A stretch of 64,000 nt of DNA. It comes from Odontesthes bonariensis. Taxonomy: Eukaryota > Chordata > Actinopteri > Atheriniformes > Atherinopsidae. The stretch lies in NCBI RefSeq assembly GCF_027942865.1, contig NC_134516.1, positions 25,875,322-25,939,321 of the forward strand, read 5' to 3'. Made by a program: the position numbers and the translations under genes. Under the pieces are notes generated by a model. That model did not search any database. It was not told the DNA's origin and saw only the letters and a list, made by a program, of their open reading frames with translations. Below, one piece after another: positions 1 to 10,988 of this stretch; within the stretch, counting starts at the first letter, position 1; each line of letters begins with the position of its first letter.

Positions 1-55
1 CAAAACAAAACGGTAAAAGTAAGGAGAGTAGAAAAAACACCACCAAGAAGCTAAT

Positions 56-193
56 ATGGAGAGCGGGGAGGCCACCGTGTTCATGGTCTGCATGATGGTG
101 ATATTATTCATGGACAATCACATCAGGCGTCTAATATCGAGGCTGGAAGAGCTCACAGAGAGAGTCAGGAGACGATACTTTTTCATTTCATGA
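56..193 (+). CDS. Small unrecognised ORF (45 aa), possibly a transposon leader
   Basis: An ATG-to-TGA frame of 45 codons. It encodes a hydrophobic Met/Val/Ile-rich start followed by an Arg-rich helix (MDNHIRRLISRLEELTERV). A hydrophobic start followed by an Arg-rich helix also opens the Harbinger transposase fragment at 36088, so this may be the first exon of a similar element, but I cannot show it. The downstream stretch to about 650 holds no recognisable gene. Confidence 0.2.
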   Translation: MESGEATVFMVCMMVILFMDNHIRRLISRLEELTERVRRRYFFIS

Positions 194-666
194 AGGAAGA
201 AAGGAGAGCAGAGCGCTGCAGACAAATGAGACCAGTGTAAGTTTAACTTATTAAACACCCGCCGGTTGTGTGTGTGTCTATGAGGAAACATTTCAGCCGT
301 GATAGCATGACATGGGGCGTAGCTACCGACCACCACACACCTCCGTTAGATTCGTTCTATAGAACTATGAAAAGACCCGACCTTGGAGAAGAAGCTAAAT
401 AGTTATAGGAACTAAGGGAGATGGCCCCGAGTTCCTGTATGTCCGAACACGGGAGAAAACGGCCCCGCGGATTAAAAGGTTATTAGAACTGCCAAAGGTT
501 CCTACAGTCCGAAAGCGGCTAATGTCTCCATTACTTGTCATTCTCTGGTGTTTGTCTGTCTGTCTCTGGGTTGTTCCGGTCCGTCTCTCTGTCTGTTGGC
601 GTGGATATATGACAGGGCCAGAGCTGAGGTGCGCAGTGTGGGAGCTGCTGCGTGAGTGTGTGTGTG

Positions 667-727
667 TGAGTGAGTGAGTGAGTGAGTGAGTGAGTGAGTG
701 AGTGAGTGAGTGAGTGAGTGAGTGAGT
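667..727. repeat. (GTGA)n tetranucleotide microsatellite
   Basis: About fifteen uninterrupted GAGT/GTGA repeats, preceded by a short (TG)n run. Apparent Ser/Leu/Thr/His-rich reading frames across it on the minus strand are translations of the repeat and are not annotated. Confidence 0.95.
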
Positions 728-939
728 ATGTGTGTGAGGGTGCCAAAAGTTCTGTTCTGTTCGGTTCTGTTTCAGTGAGACAGGAGGGACGGGCATGTAC
801 ATACTTTAATGCACTCCTGACCTCCTGAACGATATGTATATAGTGTATGTTAAATTAAAGTTAATAATTTTTGCCAAAAACAGCCTTCATGTTTTTATTT
901 AATTTCCTCTTGAATAACAGGACAGTGAGTCTTTCAAAA

Positions 940-1078
940 AAGACTAGGGTCCGACGCGGGTCGAAAGGCGAGTCGAGTTGACGCGGCAGCCCAGGTCGGC
1001 AGTGTGAACGCAACAGCGGACACGCTAAATTTGCGGATTAAACGCGGGTTATTCCTCAGTGTGAAAGGGGCTTGCAAG
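940..1078. repeat. GC-rich transposon-terminus-like sequence
   Basis: This stretch is rich in CG and GTGAACGC / GTGTGAA motifs, of a kind often seen at the ends of non-autonomous DNA transposons in fish. No partner inverted repeat was identified in the window, so the family is unknown. Confidence 0.25.
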
Positions 1079-1261
1079 TATCCCACAAGAGACATGACAA
1101 TTAAAGTGATGATAAACCTTGCAACAAGTGCAGAACTGTGTGTAAACAATGTTGAGAAGATAGAAGAGTAGATAAAAAATATATAGTTTTTTTTCCTCCT
1201 CTTCTTTCTCTCTCTTTCCCCCCTTTTTTCTTTCCCCTTGCCATGTAGTCCCTTTTGCCCC

Positions 1262-1344
1262 ATTTTTGGCCAAGAGGTTAAGGCGATGGACTGCTAATCC
1301 ATTGTGCTTTGCACGCATGGGTTCCAATCCCATTCTCGTCGGCT
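1262..1344 (+). tRNA. Degenerate tRNA-Ser(GCT)
   Basis: The sequence shows a D arm (GGCCAAGAGGTTAAGGC), an anticodon stem-loop with GCT between ATGGA and TCCAT, a long variable arm as in class II tRNAs, and a T arm with a B box GGTTCCAATCC. The 3' acceptor strand CTCGTCG has no complementary 5' strand: the bases before GGCC are CCCCATTTTT. The acceptor stem therefore cannot form and this is probably a tRNA pseudogene. Confidence 0.65.
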
Positions 1345-1356
1345 TTGCATGTCAAG

Positions 1357-1562
1357 TTGTGTGCTGTGTTAGATTCGGTTCTTTTGATTGGAAGCTCAAG
1401 AACGGACCGGAGTAATTCAAGTGAAAATGAAGTCTTTATTGATGGCAACAAGTGAAGTATTTCAGCGCTGGTCTCGGTATGACAGAACTCTCGCAGGAAT
1501 CCGTCAGACAGAGCCTCGATTTCCGGTTTATCATTTGCATTTATAGCCTCATAGGTTGGACT
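1357..1562 (-). mobile_element. LTR-like relic (minus strand)
   Basis: Read on the minus strand, the segment contains a TATAAA motif, then an AATAAA signal (plus-strand TTTATT near 1436), and ends in AACACA. That order fits a solo LTR. Its first ~75 bases resemble 42755-42838 closely, both ending at plus-strand TATAGGTTGGACTCA, so it is a dispersed element. No coding region is left. Confidence 0.4.
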
Positions 1563-1862
1563 CAGGTGCGTCACTAGGTTTTAAGGACAGGGGGTTCTAA
1601 GCCCCCAGGAGATGCACAGGATGTGAGCGAACGTTTAATTTCACAAACAGCTAACAACATCTTTAGTACAGTACAACAACAAACACAGGAAGTACTGTAT
1701 GTTTACAGCATTAACAACAACAACAAAAAGAAAAAACCCACATAGTTACAGTGCCGTATTTAACCAATGCTTCTTATTCATGTATTATACAAAACTATGC
1801 AAAAAAAGCACTGTGTTCTCACTAAGTACACCATTTTAAAATAAAATGGCTACAATTGGCAG

Positions 1863-4047
1863 TTACTTGGTGGGTGGAAGCATCAAAGAATGTCGTCTGT
1901 TTTTAAGGGTGGCAAAGGCGTCTATCACTCTATTGTGATTTAGGTGCTGAAGTGCCTCTTTTTCAATCGACATGACTGCAAGACTGTGAAGTATTTTCTG
2001 ACCCATTGTTTGGCGTAGCCAGGAGTGCAGCCGGCGCAGTACACTAAAGGACCTTTCACACGAGCAGCTGCTTACAGGCACTGTTAAAGCAACTTGGATG
2101 GTTGCCTTCAGAGAGGGAAACATGTCTGAATAAAGGAGGTTGTGCACAGTCAACATATCTTTGGATGAACATCCAGCCTCTGTTTTCCGGGCAAGAAAGT
2201 TTCTGGCCACCAGAACCTCCTCTGTTTTCAGGTCAATGCTGTAGTGTTTTGCAAGTTCATTCAAGTGTGATTCACTCAAGAAGTTCTCAGATTTCGGACT
2301 GCATGCCTGGATGCCTTTTAGTAGCCCTGCATCTACACTGCAAAATCTTTGCTCAAGCTCGCCAACCATCCTATCCACACACGGGAAAAGTAACTCTCTT
2401 TTCAATGTGTCTGAGCTGTTCAATTCATTGCGTGCACAAAATCACCCATTTTCCTCTGTTTATGCCTTGTCCTGGCACCTTCTTCAGGGATACTGAGTGT
2501 GTGGCATAGGGCTTTGGTTCTGTCATAAAGCTCTGTGGCAAATGCATCTGTGCGTTTTCCCTTAAGTGTGTCACGCACTGCTTGTTTGCAGATCAAAGCT
2601 TCTGCCAGGTCTAAAGTCTCTTTCTGAAGGAGCTTGTGGAGTCCTTCGGTTACAGACAGAAGGGCCTGAAACATCAGTATTGCATAGACTGCTGAGAACT
2701 TATAGAGCTTTGCTCTGAGACCAACAGCCATGGGGGATCTAATAGCAGAAAGGCACTCCAAAATGGCAGACATTGTGTCAAGCACTGCACTGATTGACGG
2801 CAACTGACAAGCCCAGCGAGTGTTTGAAAGTTGGACAAGCTCAACTGTTCTCAATCCAAGCCTTGTCTGAGCCTCCATGAACTTATGATGAATCACTAGG
2901 GAGGTGCTGAAAAAGAGTAAACACACTCCAACAAGCTGAAAAGCTCCACAGCCTCTGGGATGACCTTGCAAGTATGGCACAACACCAGGTTGAGTTTGTG
3001 AGCGTAACAATGCACATAGATAGCATCAGGGGGGAGCCTTCTTAAATGTGCTTGTACACCTCCAGTGGTCCCACTCATGACAGCTGCACCATCATAAGTT
3101 TGTGCTACACACTTAAGCTCTGCAAGACCACTTTTTTGAATCTGCTGCTGCAGCTCCTTTGCAATGGACTGGGCATCAAATGACTTCATCTCCGCGAGCG
3201 CTACGAAACGTTCCTTCACTGCCCCATCTGACACATACCTGACGCAAACAGCTAACTGCTCTGATTTGACATCTCTTGCTTCATCTGCCATGATGGCATA
3301 GATTTTGGACCTTGTCATTTCAGATACAATGACACTCGTGACTTCCTGGGCACAGCAGTCAATCATCTCATTCTGGGAGGTTGCTGAGGTATACTGAGCA
3401 TTTGATGGGGGGTTATGTTTTTGCAGAAAAGGATCAAATTCCTTCAAAAGCTCCATGCACGCAAGAAAGTTCCCTCTGTTTGTGCTGTCTTTTCCTTCAT
3501 CATGGCCACGAAAAGGGAGTCCCTGTCTCCCTAACATAGAAGTGACTGCAACAATTCGCCTGAGATATTCTCTTCTCTCTTCTATCTCACTCACATTTGC
3601 TGATGCTATCATCTGTGCAACATTTCCCTATTTTCTAGTTGCCTGATAGCTCTTCCATGCAACAACACTGTCTTTATGTGTTTGTGCAACCTCATGTTTG
3701 CCAAAGATGACTAAAGCTTTCTTCCAGTTCTTGCAACCACTACTGACCAAACTATCATGTTTGATGTTTTTGCCAAACACTTTACATGGGAAGCAGAAAG
3801 CTGTATTGTGATTGACTGAATATTCTAACCAGTTGTGCTTTTCAAACCATGCTGCTAGGTGTATTATCCTGGTTTGCATTTCCGGTGCGAGAGAACTACA
3901 AACATCTTCTCTTTCCGGGTTCGGTGGCGGAGTAATATCAACGAACATCCAGTCTTCAATACAACATTTACATTTACAAAATGTCAAATAAAACACGACA
4001 GAAGCAACATTTCGCAACAAAATTTGATATGGATTACCAGTGCACAC
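1863..4047 (-). pseudogene. hAT transposase-like gene (TTF-type zinc finger, DUF4371-like, hAT dimerisation), broken
   Basis: The gene reads right to left. A zinc-finger segment (FCFPCKVFG and HKDSVVAW near 3650-3800) is followed by an in-frame TAG at 3628-3630. A DUF4371-like catalytic segment (MADEARDVKSEQLAVCVRY, VHCYAHKLNLVL) runs to about 2900, where the frame shifts. A middle segment (LVQLSNTRWACQ) follows to about 2420, with a second frameshift. The C-terminal hAT dimerisation domain (SCERSFSVLRRLHSWLR) ends at 1863. All main landmarks of a ZMYM1/ZNF862-like hAT protein are present in order, but at least one stop and two frameshifts mean it cannot be translated as it stands. Confidence 0.8.
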
Positions 4048-4416
4048 CAGTAACCACTCCGGTGAGTTGATGATTTTGAAAACGGACGTTTATGGTGCTT
4101 TTACGGACCTTTTAGGACATGCACCATGCTTGCCATTCTGAAGCAGGTTGAGATGAATCAAAATTAGGCAAATACAGCAGTAAAATAAAAAAAAAAGGTG
4201 AGGGGGTTCTAAAACATTGCAGACGACTCATAAATGAGGCTTAATGTTGAAAATACCGCAGTTCTCCTTTAATTACATGGTACTTTCTGTTGTTAGCTGG
4301 GGGGCTGGATACGGTGGCCGACACGTGCAAACGCGCTGCAAACGGCGACACAAATCCAACAGTAAAATGCTGCAAGAGAAAAATGTGGCTATCACAAAAA
4401 CGACCGGAGCACACGC

Positions 4417-4642
4417 GCTGCAAACATCAAAACACATGCAAGAGAGAAACGCGCTGCAAACATCAAAACACATGCAAGAGAGAAACGCGGTGCAAACATC
4501 AAAACACATGCAAGAGAGAGACGCTGCAAACTTCAAAACACATGCAAGAGAGAAACGCGCTGCAAACATCAAAACACATGCAAGAGAGAAACGCTGCAAA
4601 CATCAAAACACATGCAAGACAGAAACGCTGCAAACTTCAAAA
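4417..4642. repeat. Minisatellite of about 30-36 bp units
   Basis: Six to seven copies of a unit containing CTGCAAACATCAAAACACAT then GCAAGAGAGAAACG. Units alternate between a 36-bp form with GCGCTGC and shorter forms with GCTGC, and some carry CTTC for CATC. It lies inside the hAT element near its right end. Cys/Met-rich and Thr/Lys-rich frames over it are repeat translations. Confidence 0.85.
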
Positions 4643-4880
4643 CACAACGGAAGTTCGCCAGGCCACTAGGCGGTCTCGACCTGTGGGATAGGGGATCGAC
4701 TATGGGAGCTCTACCATATTAATGAAAGAGAAGAAAGTCAAAAGGTACGCTGTCATTTATGTCTTTTTTAAACACTTGGCCGTAATCTTTTACATTATTA
4801 TAGCGACATAACTCCGCTGCTCTTCTATGGCATAGAAGGGGCGCTGAAGCCCCCCTAAAATAGGCCTAATGACGCCACTG

Positions 4881-5324
4881 CTGCCACTCTTCTGTCTTTT
4901 TCTCCTGTCAGAAAGAAATGTTTCTTCAGCAGCTTTGTCCTGAGAATATCCATCCCATGGTATAAATAGCTGATCTTGTCATTCTTCTGTCGGTAAGAGT
5001 TCTGTCATTTCTCTGATCCATAATCTCGGTCGGCAGCAGAGGCGTTAGAGGGAATCCCCTCGGTTTGTGAAACTGGAAACTTCCACTTGACGCGAGGAAC
5101 TACGGAGGCCTGGAGATGATCCTGCAGGAGCTGGACATCCTCTGAGTGAGGAGTCCCAGCTGCAGCAGAGACCTGGGATTGTTCTTTTTCCAACAGTTGG
5201 TGGGTTCCTCATAACTTTCCTTATTGCCAAAAGTAATGGGACACGTGTAGAAACCCTCGGCCAAATCGTCGTCTGCCATGTCACACCACTGAAGTGGAGG
5301 AGATGATTTCTTGGTTTGACTCAT
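4881..5324 (-). pseudogene. Unrecognised coding-like fragments, truncated by the hAT end
   Basis: Two minus-strand frames are kept in both blocks. One starts MSQTKKSSPPLQW near 5324. The other runs 5193-5005 with a glutamine-rich heptad-like stretch (SEDVQLLQDHLQ) and ends GSEK-stop. A third, starting MDILRTKLLKKHFF, is cut off at 4880, whereas in block 2 it continues to 43556. I do not recognise the protein. Overlapping frames joined by no obvious splice site suggest a decayed gene or missing exons. Confidence 0.35.
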
Positions 5325-6284
5325 TTTGCTTGTTGTTTATGAGTACTTAACATCACATTTTTTTAAGATAGTAAGTAAGCATTGTTTCTAAGTGCTTGTT
5401 AAAATGACTATTTAAGATAGTAATTACTGTTTTAGGCGATGTGAAAACCGTTTGCTGTGACTTTCAAATCTGCTTCAAAAACTGGACGTGTTTCTTCAGA
5501 TAAACTCCTGACCAGCTGTGAAAAAGCATTGAAAATGTCTGGCCTGTATAAACTTTGTGATGTCAAACAAGATCAGAGATGACATCGATTGTGATGTCAC
5601 TACAGTGATGACATCACAACTTTGTGAAGGCTTCTGTTCTGTCTCTTCTGGTCTGTGGTTCCAACCACAGATTCTGGATGGAAGTGAAGTCCGGATTCCA
5701 GAATGTTGATTTGTGTTCTCTGTTAATCTCTGGACGACTTCAGCTGATTAATTCCTGTCACTGTCACGTTGGAAGGTCCACTTCTGCCAGTTTTTCAGCA
5801 GCCAGTATCATGTTTTCCACCAGCAGTGTTTCCCAAGACAGAATAATGTCAGTTTTTTTTAAATGTTGCCAAAATAAACTATTACAATTACAACAAATGT
5901 CATCTCAGGGCACTTCAGTAATAAAGTCTAATTCAAGCCAATTGGAGTTCAATTCATTGTAATTATAATACTGTTCAGAATGAATCCAATTCATTCATAC
6001 AGAGCAATTCAAAAACTATTTCCTAGCTAACCAACAGATGGCACCGAACTCGCACTATTTTAATTAGATAGAACTTTTTAATAGTTCTAAGATCATATCT
6101 TTCTGGCTTTATTTGCATTTTGCAAAGAGTCCCGAGTAATTATGAAAGTGGGGTTTTAATTTGAAGAAAAAGCCTCAAAATAAAGTTGTTTTTAGGAGTA
6201 TGCAGGGATTCATTTCCATCTAATGAACAGGTCAGTTATATTAAACAGTGGGCCGTGTGAGCAGCAATCAGGGGAGTAAGGAGT

Positions 6285-6542
6285 TCACAGATCATAGACA
6301 GAGGCAACCGTCCAACTATTCAAAGCTTTTAAAATGAGTAATAAAATCTGACAGGTAACCAGGGAAGGAAGTCCTTTAATCCTGGAAATATTCTCCAGGT
6401 AATAGTCGGCTGACTTCCTAACTGACCTGATCTGGCTGCTGAAGCTCAGCTCTGAGTCCATAATAACACCCAGATTCCTGCTTGGTTTGTGCTTTTTAAC
6501 ATCACAGCCTGAAGCTGAGCTCAGATTTTTAACAGCTGACAA
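6285..6542 (-). mobile_element. LINE reverse-transcriptase fragment
   Basis: The minus-strand translation contains RNLGVIMDSELSFSSQI and SADYYLENISRIKGL. This is the thumb-side segment found after the catalytic motif in L2/Rex1/CR1-type fish LINEs. There are no upstream or downstream parts of the element, so it is a short 5'- and 3'-truncated relic. Confidence 0.7.
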
Positions 6543-7405
6543 TGACCTCTGTTTTCTCTTTGTTTAGCTGCAGGAAGTTCTGGATCATCCGGTTGGTTAT
6601 TTGTTGGAGGCTCTTTGCTGGGCCAGTTATTCCTCTGTGCCAGCAGCTGAGCACCAGTTCTGCCAAAACTAACAGGAAACATCATCCTGCACCGCTGGAT
6701 TATCAACAAGTAATACTGACCAAGTCAGGAGATTAAAAAGGATGCAGAGGACAGTCAACCATCTCCTAAACACGGGACTTGTGTTTGACACCAGTCTTTG
6801 AACTGCTGTGAGACCGTTGTTTCCTTCATTCGTTTTTCACCTTTTTTTCCAAAACTACTTGGTCGAAAGGTGTAAAACATTAAAAGTACTGGGTTAAAGT
6901 TAGAAAAGCATCATGTTTAGGAAATAAAATACACTTTTGGGGGAAAAACTTGGCCAATAAGACCAGGAGCTCCTGACCTGTCTCATACATTTCAGTAAGA
7001 CCTCGGGAAATTGTACCAAAAAGGGCAAAACATGTCTCCTTTAAAGGACCAATAAGAGCTACATCTCAGACTCTACAGGCCTCAGTTAACTTGTTAAATG
7101 TGTGAGTGGGTCGGTGTGAAAACTCAACATCTAGGATGTTATTTCCAGCTTCTACGTTTAACTGAAATAGAAAATCTGAGAATTACGACAATTTGGGTAG
7201 AGCTATTTTACGACAGTAAAATATTTGGCAGTGACTAAGTGCCTTTAGCACAGACAGGAGGGTGGAGGCGAGAGGAGACAATGAGGCTGATACCAGACCA
7301 ACCAGATGAGCCTCCAGCGTCCACCTGTCCTGATAGTCCCTCACAAGCAGCTGTCTGTTGTTAGCACGTTAAGCTTTGATTGGTCTGGGCTGGTCTGTGG
7401 CATTA

Positions 7406-7413
7406 TTTATAAA
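7406..7413 (+). promoter_or_regulatory. TATA box of secreted gene A
   Basis: TTTATAAA lies 41 bases before the gene A start codon, which allows a transcription start near 7438 and a 5' UTR of about 15-20 nt. The motif and spacing are conserved at 47237-47244 in block 2. Confidence 0.7.
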
Positions 7414-7453
7414 CCTTCACCCTTGCTGTTTCCTCTCATAGCTTGTTTTCACC

Positions 7454-8804
7454 ATGACAGCTGCTGGGTTCTTCCTGAGGTATAAGCACAAGCTGTCTTT
7501 ACAGTTTTTGTTAGATTGATTGGAAACATTAGTTAATATTGCATTCTTACTCTTTGCTGTACATAATTTCAGGGTTTCCCTCTTTGCCTTGTTGACTGCT
7601 GCTACATGGGGTTTTCCCACTAAAGGTGTGCTATCATCTGTTGTGGTAAAACATTACATGCTTGCTTGAATCAGCTTCTGCTAAACTTGTTCTCATGCAC
7701 CCAGGTTCAAAATCAGCAGGCCAGAGCAGCAGCGGCACAAGAGCTGCAGGTAATTTTGGCTCTTACCAGGGAGCAGCCGCTGGCCGCCCGGTGACCGTGC
7801 CCTACACTGCTTCCAGTGACGTTTATATGGCGACACCTGTGCAAGCCTCTGGTCTAAGTCAACCTGTTCTTCAGGCAGACCCAAGATTTAGTGGCTATGG
7901 CTCACTTGTGCCAACGCAACTAGTTGTCCAAGCTCCCGGTTTTGTCCAAGCTCCTGGCCTTGTCCAAGGTGCTCTTCAGGCAGACCCAAGATTCAGCAGC
8001 TCTGGCTCCGTTGTGCCCGTGCAAATGGCTTTGCAAGCTTCTGGTGTCCCACAGGCTGTTCAGACGGGTCCAGCATTGAGCAGCTTGAGCTCTGGCCTGC
8101 CTGCAACAGGATACTCTACTGTCACTTATGTGCCTGTTGACGTAGGATCTGACGCTGGCGCTCTGCAACCTGGAGCTGCCCAATCTGGACCACAAGGTAA
8201 ATCTTCTGCTTGGAGAGTAGATGGCCCAAAATATGTTTGGAAGCCTAAAGGTGTCTGTGTTTTCATGTAGTCACTAGCAAATCTTGCTTAGTTAAGAATA
8301 TGTTAAGACTCTGTGGCTTCAGAACTTCTGCTGTGAAAAGGACTAATTGTGAAATGTCTCCACACAGAAACCCAGTGGGCTATTGCTCCCTCAGTCTTTG
8401 AGGATGCGTCAGCCCAAGCCCTCAGCCTCACTGACGGTCTCCCTGCAGCCCCTCTGTCACCACCTGGCCCTGTCCTCCAGTCAGGGGAGACCTCCAGTGT
8501 CACCAAGGAAGCTGAACTCGGGAATTACCAGCAGCAGACGGAGGAATTCGGCTACCCAGATGACCGCCAAGGGTCTGGACCGGGATCTGCAACTGTACTG
8601 GTGCCACGCTTTGGTGTGGGTGGATCTCCTAACTTTGACTACAGGCTTTTGTACGGCTTGTACCCCTCTGGAACCTACAGCACCTTCAGCCAGCAGCATG
8701 AGAAGGGCAAAGACTACTTTCAGGATGTCCACTACTTGAAGGAGCATATTACTGACAGCCATGGTTCTGGGCAGCAGAAAAAGTTCTTCCCAAGTGCCCG
8801 CTAG
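7454..8804 (+). CDS. Secreted cysteine-free low-complexity protein A (block 1), spliced
   Basis: Coding exons are 7454-7479, 7573-7625, 7705-8250 and 8368-8804. All junctions are GT-AG, and together they give 353 codons plus TAG with no break. Exon 1 ends in phase 2; later coding introns are phase 1. Exons 1-2 encode a signal peptide (MTAAGFFLRVSLFALLTAA...). The mature chain has no cysteine and is rich in Ser, Gly, Gln, Pro and Val, with two imperfect ~45-residue repeats around LQADPRFS and QAPGFVQ. The C-terminal part is Tyr/Phe rich (FDYRLLYGLYPSGTYS) and ends in basic residues. A further intron (8827-8891) lies 22 nt after the stop, followed by AATAAA at 8937-8942. Function is unknown. 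The signal peptide implies secretion; a role as a cross-linkable matrix or coat component is only a guess from composition. Genes B and C share the same exon design. Confidence 0.85.
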
Positions 8805-9865
8805 AGCTGAACATGATGTGCAGAGGGTATGTTGAGTGGTACCTGCAAATGTCTTTATCTCAATGCTTGAACTAATCTGGTTCTGTTTCAGATTGGAAAG
8901 CTGAATCCAACGGCACAAGATTCTTTTTAGTCTTTGAATAAAATCTTGTCAAATGATCTTGCTTCAGAATGATTGAGGGAAACAATGGCCTGTGTACACC
9001 ATCTGGGTTCAAGGCAAATGGCAGGCATCGCCTGTCATATGTGACTTGGGCGTTCTGCTTTTGGTTTCAAACATGGCTTCTCAAAGCTCTGTATCTTGAG
9101 AGGAATTGCTATGGAAGTGTTAGTTGCTCAATTGACTACAGCGATCAGCTACAGCATCCTTTACAGCCATTTCTCTACACCTGTACATGGCAGCCAGACA
9201 CAACCCCTTCTATAGGTTGCTGAGTGCACGTAGCCAACCTGAAGGCTTGCCAAACAAAGGTTGTGCTTGAAATACTTGGCTGGATACTCCTTAAATATTC
9301 TTCTACAGTTGAGCCAGTGCTGTCTTCAGCAGTCTTGTCAAATGATGACCTTGCCTGGGTTTTTTTTTTTTTTTGGCTAAAGTTAACAGACTTCACTACT
9401 TGTATAGGTGGTTTATTCAAGTTGAAACATTTTTGTTTCATGTAATGCCAAGTCTATTTTCAAGATGTAACCTCATGTTGCTGGTGGTCGAATGATACAC
9501 TAACTGTAGCTCGTATACAACTGTCAAGGCTTCTAAATTTTTCCATCAACTGACCAAAATCTGAAATATTTCCAGGTGGGCCTTTATATATTATTGGGGG
9601 TTAAAATCACTTTCTTTGTGCCTGCAGTCAAGTTGGGCTCTGAACTTTCTGCCATCTTCATGTGAATCAACTTTCAGCAGTGATGCTTTACCAGACAGTG
9701 TGACTCCTGTGACCTGACCCCGTCATGCAGTGTGCCGACTCAAGGCAGATGGCGGCTGCGCAGATGTTTTTCAACATTCGAATATTAATTTTCACTTTTT
9801 TTTTTTTTTTTTTAAAAACCTATTCAAATGTAGAATATTCTTTGACCACCCTACCCTGTACCACT

Positions 9866-10141
9866 CTATTGTGCTTTAATAGCCTTTCCAATCTGTAATG
9901 GCAGGTTTTGCCAGAACATGCCTATTGATGTTGCATCCTCTGAATGCAATAAAGAATTACAAAAGTCAAATGCATGGAGCAGTTTTACTGCATCACTAAG
10001 GACGTTCCTGATTTTAACAATATTACAAAGGTGAAAGAAGGCTGTCCTAGAAACCTGTTTTATGTGCATTGAACGATAAATTCTGGTAAAATAACTGTGC
10101 TGATATATTGGAATCCCATTAACCATTGTTGATTTAAACAA
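9866..10141 (-). mobile_element. LINE reverse-transcriptase fragment
   Basis: The minus-strand frame includes VSRTAFFHLCNIVKIRNVLS and a degenerate HAFDFCNSLL, matching the post-catalytic region of L2/Rex1-like LINE reverse transcriptases. Block 2 has only the edges of this relic, having lost about 150 bp of it. Confidence 0.6.
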
Positions 10142-10988
10142 AGTTTAAGGCATAATCTTAAAGGTAGAGAGGGTGTCAGCTTCCAGCTCCAAATTGATCA
10201 TGTAGATTTGCACCCAAGGGCATTTGAGTGCATCTTCCACATGCGTGCACTTCAGGTGGTAGTCAGGAAAACAAAAGCACAGGGAGAGATTTAAGTCTTG
10301 TGTAGGATGAAAATCCCAACATGGGACCATGCCATGTTTAGGACCGAGTCTGTATGAAGCAGTGTCATAGCCCTCTAGCTGTTGTCCCAGGTGAGATGAA
10401 CAAGGCCGCACACACACAGGGGGCAAGTTGAGACAGTTGGTTTAGAGGGATGTGTGGCTCTGATGAAGCACACAGAAGACACCAAGTGGTGCCAAGCAGA
10501 GGGGCAAGGCTACGTAGCATAGGCTAATGAGTCATTTGCAATTAAAGCTTGGAAAAGGCCAGCGAGTGCAGATTTAACTGAAACACCTACATGGTGCAAG
10601 GTCAAGCACGGCCACTGTATTGAGCTTCATCAAGTTATTTTGGTCTGGGTTTGTGTAATGCAAGTCAACCATGAGGAGAAGGAAACATGTAGTGGTGGAA
10701 TTTAAAGCAGAAGTATTCAGTTTGCCCTTCAAAAGCAGAGTCAGCCTCAGTGGGTGTGGTGAAGACTCAAATCCTCTCTGAAGTGAAAACAAACCTTGAG
10801 TTAAAGTATACTGATGTCAGCGCTCGATACACAGACAACCACATTTTATTGGTAAAGTTTATTTTGCCAGAGTTCAGCCACATGTTGAAATCTCCATGGA
10901 AGTGTCCATGAGAGTCACCTGCAGAAAACAGAAGGGGTCAGTATTGATACAGGAGTCTCAATACTTCAGACACAAGTCCAGCTTTACC

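Larger units (their letters stand above)
1563..4880 (-). mobile_element. Decayed hAT-superfamily DNA transposon
   Basis: The left end begins CAGGTGCGTCACTAGG. The right end, reverse-complemented, begins CAGTGGCGTCATTAGG, a pair of imperfect terminal inverted repeats. Between them lies a minus-strand ZMYM/TTF-type hAT transposase broken into several frames. The 8 bases outside the left end (GTTGGACT) and right end (CTGCCACT) do not match, so the expected 8-bp target duplication is missing. A minisatellite sits in its promoter-side end. Duplication block 1 starts at the very next base, so a rearrangement probably used this end. Confidence 0.7.

Noticed and set aside
395-802. Ser/Leu/Thr/His-rich frames at the left end
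   Set aside because: Translations of the (GTGA)n microsatellite.
7662-8270. Gene A starting within the third exon as a single-exon ORF
   Set aside because: That start lies in an intron. The GT-AG exons from 7454 give a signal peptide and a continuous 353-codon frame in both blocks.
8303-8918. Minus-strand and alternative-frame ORFs over gene A exon 4 (also 48391-48850)
   Set aside because: Shadows of the conserved coding exon, with no independent start or splice evidence.
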